Positions 53,144 to 61,997 are shown, counted from the first letter of the stretch. The stretch is DNA of 64,000 nt from Methylomonas aurea (GCF_024505045.1 NZ_JANIBM010000013.1:42919-106918), one strand, 5' to 3'. The notes: generated by a model from the letters alone, not told the origin. Translations and numbers: made by a program.

Positions 53144-54301
53144 CTACATGTTCGCTTTATCCCTAATCGCCGGCACCGACAACACCAGCCGCAATAAATC
53201 CCGTTGCGAATTGGTGCCGGTTTTTTCCATCGCCGTTTTCAAATGGCTGCGTACCGTGGATTTTTTCAAACCCTCGGCGTTGGCGTAAGTATCGACGTCC
53301 TCGCCTTGCGCCAAAGCACGGGCAAACCGCGCTTCCGCCGCCGTCAGCCCGAACAGTTCAATCAATTGCCGTGCCGTCGCCACCCGTTGCTGCGCGTTGG
53401 CCGCTATCAACACGATTAAGGCCACTTGCTGTTCGTGCAGCAAGGGATTGCCCAAACTCGGAGCCGGAATCACCGTCAGACAGCAATGGGCGTAACCGTT
53501 GCCCGCACCCAGATTGAGGTGTTGCGGCTTGCGGCTGCTTACCGCATTTCTCAACGCCGCTTGTAAAACAGCGTCCTTGTCGGCATCCAAGGCGTGCAGG
53601 CCGCCGTGGTGCAAGGTCAGACAATTGCCCTCGCGCAACCAGGATTCGCCGCGCTGATTAACGTAAATCAAGCGACCGTTGGCCGACAAGCCCAAAATAC
53701 ACAAACCCGACACGGCTTGAGCGGTGCCGTTGACCGTTTGCTGGTTTTCGAACGCCAACCGCTCGCCGGCCAGGCGCTGGTTCAGTTCGCAGGCGCGTTT
53801 TAGATGCGGTAGCAGGCGAGCGTACCAACTCAGGTCTTCGTTGGTATAGGGGCCTTTGTATTTAGCACGCAACGCGGCAAGTTTAACGGCGAGCGTGCCG
53901 TTTTTGGCGACAATCCCGCCCAGGGAATAGAACAAATTTTGCGGTCGCAGCCAGTCGCCGAAGTACTCGGTTTCCGGCAAACGGTTGTCGTCGTAGAGCA
54001 TTGACGACGTGACTACCGCGCCTTCCCGCAACAGCGCTTCGTTTTCGGTCCAGACGTTGGTCAGTGTGTAATAGTCGGCGTAACTGGCAAGATAAGCGGG
54101 ATCGAAGCGCACAAAGCGGAAGCTCTCGCCGCCGAGCTCGGTATGCACACCCCGGCTAGCAAAATCGTGCACCCACAACGTGGTGCCGGCCGCGCCAAAC
54201 CAGTCGGAAAAGCCCAATAAAACCGCCTGCCAGCGTTCAGGTTCCAGGGCCGCTTCGTAAATCAGCCCCACCAATTTGTCGTACTCGGTCTCGATGCTCA
54301 T
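53144..54301 (-). CDS. LuxR-family transcriptional regulator with N-terminal sensor region
   Basis: The 385-residue product has a C-terminal LuxR-type helix-turn-helix (about residues 318-378: FGLTAAEARFARALAQGEDV, then KKSTVRSHLKTAMEKTGTNS). A PAS-like segment lies at about residues 200-310 (SGLCILGLSANGRLIYVNQR), and an N-terminal region has many aromatic residues. No receiver domain is present. It is divergent from an AT-rich cluster of surface or secreted proteins, with a strong palindrome between, and may control them. The ligand is unknown. Confidence 0.88.
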   Translation of the reverse strand: MSIETEYDKLVGLIYEAALEPERWQAVLLGFSDWFGAAGTTLWVHDFASRGVHTELGGESFRFVRFDPAYLASYADYYTLTNVWTENEALLREGAVVTSSMLYDDNRLPETEYFGDWLRPQNLFYSLGGIVAKNGTLAVKLAALRAKYKGPYTNEDLSWYARLLPHLKRACELNQRLAGERLAFENQQTVNGTAQAVSGLCILGLSANGRLIYVNQRGESWLREGNCLTLHHGGLHALDADKDAVLQAALRNAVSSRKPQHLNLGAGNGYAHCCLTVIPAPSLGNPLLHEQQVALIVLIAANAQQRVATARQLIELFGLTAAEARFARALAQGEDVDTYANAEGLKKSTVRSHLKTAMEKTGTNSQRDLLRLVLSVPAIRDKANM

Positions 54302-54468
54302 ACCGCCCCCTTTGTTGTTCGTATTATCGGGTTGCGAAGGATGTGTTGCGCGAACCGATTCTAGCGTAGGTCTTTGGTGGCTAACAAGATTTTATCGGCT
54401 TGTCATCCTGCATTTGGGGGAGGCGGTTAATTCACCAAATGGTTAGAGTTTTCAGCATGCTTAAAGCC

Positions 54469-54495
54469 CATAACGAAATTCATAATTTCGTTATG
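54469..54495. promoter_or_regulatory. 27-bp perfect palindrome, candidate operator
   Basis: CATAACGAAATT-CAT-AATTTCGTTATG has two perfect 12-bp arms and lies 33 bp upstream of the PEP-CTERM gene, within the region shared with the LuxR-type gene. It is a good operator candidate; a terminator is unlikely in a divergent region. Confidence 0.65.
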
Positions 54496-54527
54496 GTTTA
54501 GAAAAATTATAACGTTCGGAGGATAGT

Positions 54528-55232
54528 ATGACTTTTTGTGAATCCGTAAAACAAAATCAACTCGCAATATGTTTTCTTGCTTTATTTATGTCACCTCCGG
54601 TATATTCGGCCAGTGTTACGCTAAATTTTTTAGGTACTTATGATACGGCAGGAAACACGGTATTTGGCCAGTCTGGCATTGTGCCGTTCAATTATCAGAT
54701 TACTTACGATACCGCGCTAGATACAAACTCTCAATATTTTGCCAGTGGCACTTCATTAGGTGGGCTTATTACCACGCATGAATGGTATGGTTATTCTTCC
54801 TCTGGGATAATCAGCAGCAATATCAACTTCGCCGGAGTTTCTTGGAGTGCTGGTGACTTAATGAATCTTATACCAGCAATTGGCGTTTCCGCCGATCTGT
54901 GGTTTGACTCTGATATTAGTTTGGTTACGCCGACCAAAGCATGGCTTCAATTTAATAATGTTAATGGATTATTGTTATTAGGAGGTGCAAGCGCAAATGG
55001 AATCAACGTTTCAATGTCATCGACTTCCGAAATAAGGGAGAGAAGCAATTTTAATATTGCAAGAGGAACAATGGGAATAACATCTGATGGCGTTAACTCC
55101 GTTCCTGAACCCAATATTTTTCTTTTGTATTTAATGGGTATTGGAGTGGCTGCATTGGTTAATAGAAAGACTATTGGCTTGGTCGGCTTTCAAAGTTCTA
55201 AAAACCAAACAGCGAATTCAAAATACATTTGA
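54528..55232 (+). CDS. PEP-CTERM-anchored secreted protein
   Basis: The 234-residue product has a signal peptide (LAICFLALFMSPPVYSASV). The mature part is rich in Ser/Gly/Asn and probably beta-structured, and a C-terminal PEP-CTERM signal reads VPEPNIFLLYLMGIGVAALV followed by NRK. About 20 residues follow the basic end, which is longer than usual. The gene is clearly AT-richer than the window average. The ATG follows GGAGGATAGT. The processing exosortase is not in this window. The exact role is unknown. Confidence 0.82.
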   Translation: MTFCESVKQNQLAICFLALFMSPPVYSASVTLNFLGTYDTAGNTVFGQSGIVPFNYQITYDTALDTNSQYFASGTSLGGLITTHEWYGYSSSGIISSNINFAGVSWSAGDLMNLIPAIGVSADLWFDSDISLVTPTKAWLQFNNVNGLLLLGGASANGINVSMSSTSEIRERSNFNIARGTMGITSDGVNSVPEPNIFLLYLMGIGVAALVNRKTIGLVGFQSSKNQTANSKYI

Positions 55233-55295
55233 TTTTTTGGTTAATAACGATTATTCGCTCTTGAATAATAGCTGTGTCCATAATGAGGAAAAACT

Positions 55296-55661
55296 ATGTC
55301 CACTGAAAGAAAGTGCATGATAACGCTTATTAACAGTTACGGGTCAATAATTCGTGACGTCCAATTCCAGCATTGCAATGGATACGGCGACTGGATTCAA
55401 TTGATTGTACAATTGAATCCTAATGAAGAGGCTGGGCCTTGGGAAGTAATTTATCGAACCGGTATCAACGCCAATACCGATCATTGGTATGTATCGTTCA
55501 AGAACGAAAATGGCATTCGTTTCGATAACGACCACGACTTTGACTGTAGCCCGGATAAAGATGAAGAAGGCCAGATGATTCGAGCAATTATCACACGTAC
55601 GACACTAGTTATTCAGCTTACAGAAAGTGGATGTGAAGAGGACTTACGCTCCGCAAGTTAA
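55296..55661 (+). CDS. small protein of unknown function (possible PUD1_2-like beta protein)
   Basis: The 121-residue product has no signal peptide. The pattern MITLINSYGSIIRDVQFQHC, then YRTGINANTDHWYVSFKNEN, a Cys in DFDCSPDKDEEGQ and a final ESGCEE resembles the up-regulated-in-Daf-2 (PUD) beta-sandwich family. That is a recollection of pattern and not an established match. It lies 63 bp after the PEP-CTERM gene, in AT-rich DNA, with ribosome-binding site GAGGAAAAACT. Confidence 0.6.
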   Translation: MSTERKCMITLINSYGSIIRDVQFQHCNGYGDWIQLIVQLNPNEEAGPWEVIYRTGINANTDHWYVSFKNENGIRFDNDHDFDCSPDKDEEGQMIRAIITRTTLVIQLTESGCEEDLRSAS

Positions 55662-55810
55662 CCATGCACCAACCCAATTCTAATAACTGTAATCATACGA
55701 AGAAGGCCGTAGTTTGGTTTAAACGACATGAAACCCAGTGTTCTGAGTTTCATATTACGCGGGCGCCTGCTCACTTCATCTAAGGATATTTAGATAAAGA
55801 GGATAACAAA

Positions 55811-56623
55811 ATGGTTAATAAATTGCTTTGTTGTACTATTATCAAGTTGAATTTTATCGTAATTGTAATTTTTGCTCTATTTTCGGAAAGAGTTACTGCA
55901 TTCGACGTTGCCACCATATCTAAGGCTGGTGATGGAAATCACGGTTCAATCACCAAGGAATGCGTACAGCAAACGGGGCTGTTTCCAATCGCCAACGAAC
56001 TTGCAGTATCTGCCGAAAGTATAGACTGGCGAGATACGCCGGGTAATTACCTCGGAAATCGCAATTACGAGCCAAAAAAACATTGTGATCGATTAGATGG
56101 ACAGTCTCATATGGACGCGTTTACTAAATGCTATAACTATTACCAGCATACGTTTAACTACGCTATTAACCAAGCAAGGGTAGGAGACCGGGCTGGGGCT
56201 ATTAAGGAAATCGGTCGGTGGATGCACACATTACAAGATGCTTACTCCCATGGCAATGCTGCTTGGGAGGCGTCGGGTGCAGAAGCGATCAAGAATTGTT
56301 TTGCAAATCCCCTTTCTGAGGATTTTAATGAATTACAGGCTCCGACAAATCCGCAATGCAGCATTCCAAGCGATAACTCCTGGGGTTATTATCTTACTAC
56401 ATATCCGGACGCCGAACGCCCCCACTCAAAATACGCGACTGATAAGGAAGATCAAAATCCCACCGCAAGATCTATTACCACCAAATGCGTTAGCGGGATG
56501 TGTGGCACACAGTGTACTAATTTCCAATGTGCCTACTATGGAGCAGTAGAAACCTGTAGGGCTGCCGCGAATACGTTTTTTGAGCGTTGCGATGCTTTGT
56601 GTCGAAAAACACTGGGACTTTGA
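55811..56623 (+). CDS. secreted protein, possible zinc-dependent phospholipase C/P1-nuclease-like
   Basis: The 270-residue product has a signal peptide (FIVIVIFALFSERVTAFDVA). A helical domain follows with GDGNHGSITKE near the N-terminus and RWMHTLQDAYSHGN at about residues 138-151. The HxxxDxxxH arrangement with an early His and Asp/Glu recalls the three-zinc fold of phospholipase C and S1/P1 nuclease. Eleven or more cysteines, mostly in the C-terminal third, suggest disulfides. AT-rich codon use sets it apart. I give the function as possible only. Confidence 0.62.
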   Translation: MVNKLLCCTIIKLNFIVIVIFALFSERVTAFDVATISKAGDGNHGSITKECVQQTGLFPIANELAVSAESIDWRDTPGNYLGNRNYEPKKHCDRLDGQSHMDAFTKCYNYYQHTFNYAINQARVGDRAGAIKEIGRWMHTLQDAYSHGNAAWEASGAEAIKNCFANPLSEDFNELQAPTNPQCSIPSDNSWGYYLTTYPDAERPHSKYATDKEDQNPTARSITTKCVSGMCGTQCTNFQCAYYGAVETCRAAANTFFERCDALCRKTLGL

Positions 56624-56720
56624 ATAATAAGCTTGAATCGCTGGGAGTAAAATAGGGCAGAGACTTTTGAGAACAGTCATACCAAGTTCATAAATCATTT
56701 CCGCAGAGGAGAGGACGAAA

Positions 56721-57492
56721 ATGCCAATTAACAAATATCGATTAACCACAATTGCTTTATTTTGGTTCTATAACATTATCAGTGCAAGCCGCCCTCGAAT
56801 CCCGCGCCAACGGCACGATGGTTTACGACACCGACCGCGACATTACCTGGGTAGCGAACGCCAATCTGTTTAAAACCCTGGTCGATGTGTCCGGCGATAC
56901 CGTCGCTTATGTGCAAGGCATCATCGCCGCCAACAACGGCGTCGTGCTCAACAAGCCGAATGTCTACGACGGTAACGATGGCGTTTACAACTTATCCGCC
57001 GCCGATTTCTACGCCGGTAGCGGTGGCATGACTTGGTTCGGCGCGATGGCTTGGGCCGGTAGCTTGAATTACGGTGGTTACGACGACTGGCGCTTGCCTG
57101 TGGGCGTTAGCGGTTCGACTGGTGGTACCGGCATTCTGGGCAGCGAAATGGGACACTTGTTTTACGAGGAACTGGGCGGCATGGCCTTGAAACCGATCGG
57201 CACCCAGCACGACAGCGATTACGCCTTGTTCGGCAATATCCAGCAATACTATTGGGCCGGGACAGAATATCTGTTCGGCTTGGGTAATAGTACCGCGTGG
57301 ACGTTCGACTTTAACGACGGCAGCCAATGGAGTTCGTTTAAGAACCTCCAATCACCTCGATTGTATGCCTGGGCCGTCCGCGACGGCGATGTTGCGGCAG
57401 TTCCGCTTCCAGCCGCAGCTTGGTTATTCGGCACCGGTCTGTTGGGGTTATCGAATTTACGGAAACTCAGTACGCTTTCCACCACAAGTTAG
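56721..57492 (+). CDS. DUF1566 (Lcl C-terminal) protein with VPLPA-CTERM signal, frameshifted near its start
   Basis: The body (from 56752, 246 residues) contains DUF1566 marks GGYDDWRLPVG, YWAGTEY and YAWAVRDGD. It ends with the VPLPA-CTERM sorting motif VPLPAAAWLFGTGLLGLSNL. Its only in-frame start is a TTG at 56752 without a ribosome-binding site, in the middle of what looks like a signal peptide (YFGSITLSVQA). A well-placed ATG at 56721 after GAGGAGAGGACGAAA encodes MPINKYRLTTI in a different frame. Removing one base near 56754 would join them into a normal signal peptide, so a frameshift or sequencing error is likely. The body is GC-rich, unlike the DNA before it. Confidence 0.75.
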
Positions 57493-57695
57493 AGCTAAAC
57501 GACTGCTTTAAGCCACCCTCGAGACATTGACTGATGCTGAAGCTCAAGGGCGGCTTTGGGTCGTAAGAACCTCGTGGCTAGTAAAGTCGAGCCAGCCGGC
57601 AAGGACCGCCAATGGTAAAGCAACATCGGCAACCGACTTTACCCGCCGAACCGGCGTGAGCAATTCGCCTTTATCAAAACCAGCGCTACCGGCAT

Positions 57696-57733
57696 AAAAA
57701 AGCCAACCGGCGGCAAGCCACCGGTTGGCTTTT
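57696..57733 (-). terminator. bidirectional-type terminator after the cytochrome c' gene
   Basis: A 13-bp perfect stem AAAAGCCAACCGG/CCGGTTGGCTTTT (57698-57710 with 57721-57733) has a 10-nt loop and a T run on the minus strand, 35 bp after the minus-strand stop. Confidence 0.88.
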
Positions 57734-57767
57734 GGGTTGGAGTGGCTGCGTCGTTTTTCGAAACGGC

Positions 57768-58229
57768 TTATTCGCGGACTCTGACCAAATCGTGGCAGCC
57801 TTTGCAACTGGCGGAGAGTTTGCCGAATTGGGCCTTGATTTCGCCGACGTCGCCGTCTTCGGCTACTTTCTGCAATTCGTTGGCTTCTTTAATGAACGTG
57901 GCTTCCAGCTCTTTTACTTCGGCTTGTTTTTGAAAGTATTCCGGTTTCAAGCGGGTCGGTTTCCAGCCGGTGCCTTGGTCGGTGCCGGGGCCGTATAGCT
58001 CCAGTAAATTGGAATTGGCCACCGCGGCAATCGCGTTCGCGGCGGCGATGACTTGGTCTTTATTGAAGGTTTCCGGGTGGTCGGCGGCTTGGGCTTTGAT
58101 TTTCGCGGTGTTCCAGCCCAGGAAGGAATAGGCGGACTGGCGGAAACGGATTTGTTCCTCGATCGGCCCGGCCAAGGCCGCCGTCGTAACCGCGCCTAAC
58201 GCCAGTGCGATTGCCAATTGGGTTTTCAT
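57768..58229 (-). CDS. cytochrome c'-type protein (c-556-like)
   Basis: The 153-residue product has a signal peptide (MKTQLAIALALGAVTTAALA). It is a four-helix bundle with a C-terminal CKGCH heme motif, as in cytochrome c'/c-556. RQSAYSFLGWNTAKI near the N-terminus is the family's usual first helix. It may carry electrons or bind NO/CO in the periplasm. The ATG follows AAAGGAGCAAACCCA. It is the last gene of the minus-strand unit from tonB and is followed by a strong terminator. Confidence 0.92.
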   Translation of the reverse strand: MKTQLAIALALGAVTTAALAGPIEEQIRFRQSAYSFLGWNTAKIKAQAADHPETFNKDQVIAAANAIAAVANSNLLELYGPGTDQGTGWKPTRLKPEYFQKQAEVKELEATFIKEANELQKVAEDGDVGEIKAQFGKLSASCKGCHDLVRVRE

Positions 58230-58320
58230 TGGGTTTGCTCCTTTATTGATGAAAATGTCCGGCCAGGGTTGCTTGCCAAGCGGGTTCGCCGGCGGCCGGT
58301 GGCCGGCAAACCGCGGTTGC

Positions 58321-59031
58321 TCAGAGTTTGTTGCCGGCCTGTACGTTCTGCACACCGGCCAGTTTGGCCAGGGCCTGCAACGGTTCGCCGCCCCAAACGC
58401 CCCAGACCACCGACAGCGCCACGGCGATGCTGGCGATCAAGCGGATCGGTCCGGCCGGTTTGGCGTCCGCCGGGGCCAACGACCTGGGCAACTGCTTTTT
58501 GCCGGTCAGCATCGCGCCGATCAGGCCGGCTTTCTTCACGTGCTGGTAAAACAAAATTGCCGCGACGTGGATGCCGACCAGGATCAGCAGCACGTTGACG
58601 CTGCGCAAATGCCAGCCGCTGAGCTTGTCGCTGAGATCCTTGTCGATCAGATCGAACAACGGGCCTTCGAAGGCGATATCGTCGTTGGCGAACAAGCCGG
58701 TGCCGGCGAGTATGGCCAACACCGCCAGCAAGGCAAATACCGCCAGAGCGCCGAGCGGGTTGTGGCCGGCACCGAGCCATTCGCCGCGGATGTAGGCGGC
58801 GATTCGGGAAAAGGTCGGAAAGAAATTGGCGAAGCGGGCGTGGGTGCTGCCGACAAAGCCCCAGACCAGCCGGAACACGACCAAGCCCAGTACCGCGCTG
58901 CCGAAACGGCCGTGCCAGTCGGTCCATTCGCCGCCGACTTTGCCGGTCCAGTAGGCGCCGACCACGGCCGCCACCAACAACCAATGGAACAGCCGTAACG
59001 GCCAATCCCAGACATGTACTTCCACTTTCAC
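58321..59031 (-). CDS. cytochrome b561-type inner-membrane protein
   Basis: The 236-residue product has four transmembrane helices with heme-ligating histidines (PLRLFHWLLVAAVVGAYWTG, WHGRFGSAVLGLVVFRLVWG, SGWHLRSVNVLLILVGIHVA). It fits the prokaryotic cytochrome b561/Ni-Fe-hydrogenase cytochrome b family, which moves electrons across the membrane to periplasmic c-type cytochromes. The C-terminus has an extra hydrophobic helix. GTG at 59031 was chosen because GCGGAGGTTAACC precedes it. It probably partners the cytochrome c' gene 91 bp downstream. Confidence 0.9.
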   Translation of the reverse strand: MKVEVHVWDWPLRLFHWLLVAAVVGAYWTGKVGGEWTDWHGRFGSAVLGLVVFRLVWGFVGSTHARFANFFPTFSRIAAYIRGEWLGAGHNPLGALAVFALLAVLAILAGTGLFANDDIAFEGPLFDLIDKDLSDKLSGWHLRSVNVLLILVGIHVAAILFYQHVKKAGLIGAMLTGKKQLPRSLAPADAKPAGPIRLIASIAVALSVVWGVWGGEPLQALAKLAGVQNVQAGNKL

Positions 59032-59047
59032 GGTTAACCTCCGCGCG

Positions 59048-59941
59048 TTAGCTGTCGCGCAAATAAGCGTTGAAGAAAGCTATGGTTCGGTCCCAAGCCA
59101 GTTTGGCCGTTGCGGCGTCGTAACGCGGCGTGGTGTCGTTGTTGAAGCCGTGTTGCACGCCCGGATAGGTATGGGCTTCGTAATTGACGCCGGCTTTTTG
59201 CAATGCCGCTTCGTAGGCCGGCCAACCGGCGTTGATGCGGTCGTCGACCCCCGCGTAATGGATCAGCAGCGGCGCCTTGATTTTGGCGGCTTCTTCGGCC
59301 GGCGGCTGCGCGCCGTAGAACGGTACGCCGGCTGCCAGATCGGGTAATCGCGTCGCCAGGAAGTTGACGATCCCGCCGCCGTAGCAAAAGCCCACCGCGC
59401 CGAGTTTGCCGTTGCCGGCCGGCAATTTTTTCAGGGCTTGCGCCGCGGCCAGGAAATCGTTTTGGGTCTTGGTTTTATCCAGCTTCTGGAATAATTCGCG
59501 GGCCTTGTCTTCGTCGCCCGGATAGCCGCCCAGCGTGTATAGCGCGTCCGGGGCGAAAGCGATGAAATTGTCGACTGCCAGGCGGCGGGCGATATCTTCT
59601 ATGTGCGGATTCAGGCCGCGGTTTTCGTGGATTACCAGCACTAGGGGCAGTTTGCCTTTGGCATTGGCCGGCTCAGCCAGCAAGCCGCGAACTTTGCCGT
59701 TACCGTGCGGCGACGGAATCTCCAGATAACTGGTTTTGACGCGCGGGTCGTTGTCGGCGATTTGTTTGGCTTCGGCGAAGCGCGGATTCAGCGCCTCCAG
59801 CAAGGCTTCGGCGGTCAGGCCGAGCAGGGCGTATTTGGGGACCGAGGATAAAAAATCGCGCCGGGAAATGTCGCCGTGCACGTACTGGTCGAATAGTTTC
59901 AGGGCTTCCGGATGGAAGTCGTCGGCGGTTTTGCGCGCCAT
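59048..59941 (-). CDS. dienelactone hydrolase family protein with twin-arginine signal
   Basis: The 297-residue product has a leader containing SRRDFLSSVPKYALLGLTAE, a Tat-type signal set about 25 residues in. An alpha/beta hydrolase of the dienelactone hydrolase type follows: VIHENRGLNPHIEDIARRLA, GFCYGGG with the nucleophilic Cys, VDDRINAGWP with the Asp and VQHGFNN with the His. The Cys-Asp-His triad is complete. It hydrolyses an ester or lactone, presumably in the periplasm; the substrate is unknown. It sits between exbD and the cytochrome b561 gene. Confidence 0.9.
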   Translation of the reverse strand: MARKTADDFHPEALKLFDQYVHGDISRRDFLSSVPKYALLGLTAEALLEALNPRFAEAKQIADNDPRVKTSYLEIPSPHGNGKVRGLLAEPANAKGKLPLVLVIHENRGLNPHIEDIARRLAVDNFIAFAPDALYTLGGYPGDEDKARELFQKLDKTKTQNDFLAAAQALKKLPAGNGKLGAVGFCYGGGIVNFLATRLPDLAAGVPFYGAQPPAEEAAKIKAPLLIHYAGVDDRINAGWPAYEAALQKAGVNYEAHTYPGVQHGFNNDTTPRYDAATAKLAWDRTIAFFNAYLRDS

Positions 59942-59969
59942 TGGGTTCTCCTTGATTGGGTAACAACTA

Positions 59970-59995
59970 AACCCGGCTCGTTGCCGGGCCGGGTT
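59970..59995 (-). promoter_or_regulatory. hairpin between exbD and the hydrolase gene
   Basis: AACCCGGC/GCCGGGTT (59970-59977 with 59988-59995) forms an 8-bp stem in the 62-bp gap, with a short TTTA on the minus-strand exit. It may attenuate expression of the downstream half of the operon. Confidence 0.5.
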
Positions 59996-60003
59996 GGCTT
60001 GGG

Positions 60004-60417
60004 TTAGTTGGACGGTGCGGTCAGCACGGCCAGTTTGGTGACGCCGGCCCGTTCGATGGCGGCCATCACTTTGGCGACGATGCCGTATTGCACGCCGTCG
60101 TCGGCGTTCAGATTCAGCGCCAGTTCCGGATCGGCCGCCTTGCGGTTCTTCAACTCGGTTTCGACGGCATCGACGGCGAATTCCTGCTTGTCGATAAACA
60201 CCTTGCCTTGGGCATCCACGCTCAGATAGGTGGCGGCCTTTTCTTCCGGCGGTGCGGTTTCCGCGGTTTTCGGCAGGTTGACATGTACCGCGTTGGTCAG
60301 CAGCGGGGCGGTGACGATGAATACCACCAACAGCACCAGCATTACGTCCACCAGCGGCGTGACGTTGATTTCGCCCATGACGTCGTCGCCGCCGTCGTCT
60401 TTAGTATTGAAAGCCAT
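60004..60417 (-). CDS. exbD: biopolymer transport protein ExbD
   Basis: The 137-residue product has a short cytosolic N-terminus and one transmembrane helix with the essential Asp (INVTPLVDVMLVLLVVFIVT). A periplasmic domain ends in AIERAGVTKLAVLTAP. It is part of the proton-driven motor that energises TonB. The gene overlaps exbB by 1 bp and is the third gene after tonB and exbB. The periplasmic domain is of usual length. Confidence 0.95.
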   Translation of the reverse strand: MAFNTKDDGGDDVMGEINVTPLVDVMLVLLVVFIVTAPLLTNAVHVNLPKTAETAPPEEKAATYLSVDAQGKVFIDKQEFAVDAVETELKNRKAADPELALNLNADDGVQYGIVAKVMAAIERAGVTKLAVLTAPSN

Positions 60418-61190
60418 TAAGCGTGCGCCTCCTTCGCGATCAGTTCGTCATGCAGCGGCTTCGGTGCCGGTTTTTTTGCCGCGCTGATTTCGGTCAGGCG
60501 TGCCGCCGCCGCATTGGCGGATTTGCTGCCGGAGCGTTCGATGACGAAGCCGTGTTTCAACGCCAGATGCACGAAGTCGATGGCGAAGTCGTCGAGAAAG
60601 GCCCAGATCACTTTGTTACGGCGGATAAAGAAGTTGTAGCCGACGACGGCGGGCACCGCGACCGCGATCCCGACTGCGGTGGCGATCAAGGCTTCGCCGA
60701 TCGGGCCGGCCACCACTTCCAGGCTGGCTGAGCCGCTTTTACTGATGTTGGTCAGCGCGCCCATGATGCCCCAGACCGTGCCGAACAAGCCGACGAAGGG
60801 CGAGATGCTGCCGATGGTGGCCAATACCGCCAGGCCGCTTTCCAACGAGCCGCGCTCCTTCTGCATTTGCTGGCGCAGGCGGCGGTCCAGCAATTCCTGG
60901 CGGTCCCAGGTATGTTCCAGATCGTGGGTCGAGGCGCCGCTATCGGTTTCGATCAAGGTCGAGAAGCCGATGCCGGCGACGCGGGCGGCCGGGCCGTGCT
61001 GGTCTGGCAATTGCGACGCGGCCTGAATATCGGCGGCGCTCCAAAAGCGTTTACTGAAGTTGCGGTTGTGGTAGGAGATGCGCAGGTGTTGCACTCCTTT
61101 GACCAGAATCAGCGCCCAGGTGACGACCGAGGCGCCGATCAGCGTGTTTAATGTGCCATCGACGATGACGTTGGTTGCAATATCAGACAT
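60417..61190 (-). CDS. exbB: MotA/TolQ/ExbB proton channel protein
   Basis: A 257-residue inner-membrane protein with a first helix (LIGASVVTWALILVKGVQHL) and a cytosolic loop. Two further helices carry the conserved SPFVGLFGTVWGIMGALTNI and EALIATAVGIAVAVPAVVGY. It forms the ExbB pentamer around ExbD and channels protons. It has a longer than usual C-terminal cytosolic tail rich in Ala/Lys. It starts 9 bp after tonB and overlaps exbD by 1 bp. Confidence 0.95.
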   Translation of the reverse strand: MSDIATNVIVDGTLNTLIGASVVTWALILVKGVQHLRISYHNRNFSKRFWSAADIQAASQLPDQHGPAARVAGIGFSTLIETDSGASTHDLEHTWDRQELLDRRLRQQMQKERGSLESGLAVLATIGSISPFVGLFGTVWGIMGALTNISKSGSASLEVVAGPIGEALIATAVGIAVAVPAVVGYNFFIRRNKVIWAFLDDFAIDFVHLALKHGFVIERSGSKSANAAAARLTEISAAKKPAPKPLHDELIAKEAHA

Positions 61191-61199
61191 GTATACACC

Positions 61200-61997
61200 T
61201 CAAGATAAGTTGAAAGTAATCGGAACGGTCACGTAACCGGCGACCGGGGTATCCCCGCGTTTGGCGGGTACGAACGACCATTTGGAAACGGTCTTGACCG
61301 CGGCGTCGTCCAGCACTTTTTGGCCGCTGGTTTTGATCACCGTGATGTTGTCGGGTTTGCCGTCGGCTTGGACGTGCACCTTCATCAGCACCTTGCCTTC
61401 CCAGCCGCGTTCCTGGGCAATATCCGGATATTCCGGCGGCGGGTTGTGCAGATAGTCGGCGCCGGCGGTGGGCGGCGTAATTTTTTCCTCGACCACCGGC
61501 GCCGGTGGCGCAGGCGGGGCCGGCGGCGCGGAATCGCTGACCGGGCCCGGCGTCGGGTCCGGAATCGGCGCCGGTTCGGCCTCCTGTTTCACCGGTTTGG
61601 GTTTGACCTTGGGCGGCTTCAACGGCACGACTTTGGGTTTGGGCGGTTCGCGCACGACCGGTGGCGGCGGTACGACCGGGCGCGGCCGGCTCAGCGTGAT
61701 TTGCACTTTGGGCGGTTCTTTCACCGGTTCGACGAACTCCTGTTCCAGCGAGGCGCCCTGGAATTGTTCCAGCAGCGTGGTGTGTACCAGGACCGATATC
61801 AGGCCGATCGCCAGAAAGTCCGTTAGCTTGTGGTCGCGGGTATTGCCCTGGTACTTGAAGTTTTGCAAGGCGCTGGCCAGCGGGGTATGTGCCAAGCCAT
61901 CCAACAGCGAATTCGCCGCCGGTTTCAATGACGGTATTTCGGCGTCGGTCCAGCTCTCGGCATCCAGATGTTTGATTGTTGCGAAAGGCGTACTCAT
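61200..61997 (-). CDS. tonB: TonB protein with an extended cytosolic N-terminus
   Basis: A 265-residue protein with a cytosolic leader of about 55 residues that most TonB proteins lack. A transmembrane helix (LTDFLAIGLISVLVHTTLLE) follows, then a long Pro/Lys/Glu-rich spacer (residues 95-175) and a TonB C-terminal domain (YPDIAQERGWEGKVLMKVHV through VSKWSFVPAKRG). It transmits energy to outer-membrane receptors. The ATG at 61997 was chosen because it follows a plausible site (AACGAGGAACCACG) and upstream residues are unlikely. A candidate sigma-54 promoter lies 90 bp upstream. It is the first gene of the operon. Confidence 0.93.
   Translation of the reverse strand: MSTPFATIKHLDAESWTDAEIPSLKPAANSLLDGLAHTPLASALQNFKYQGNTRDHKLTDFLAIGLISVLVHTTLLEQFQGASLEQEFVEPVKEPPKVQITLSRPRPVVPPPPVVREPPKPKVVPLKPPKVKPKPVKQEAEPAPIPDPTPGPVSDSAPPAPPAPPAPVVEEKITPPTAGADYLHNPPPEYPDIAQERGWEGKVLMKVHVQADGKPDNITVIKTSGQKVLDDAAVKTVSKWSFVPAKRGDTPVAGYVTVPITFNLS

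Noticed and set aside
57544..57807. 87-codon minus-strand gene
   Set aside because: It reads through the terminator hairpin at 57696-57733, which explains its apparent order.
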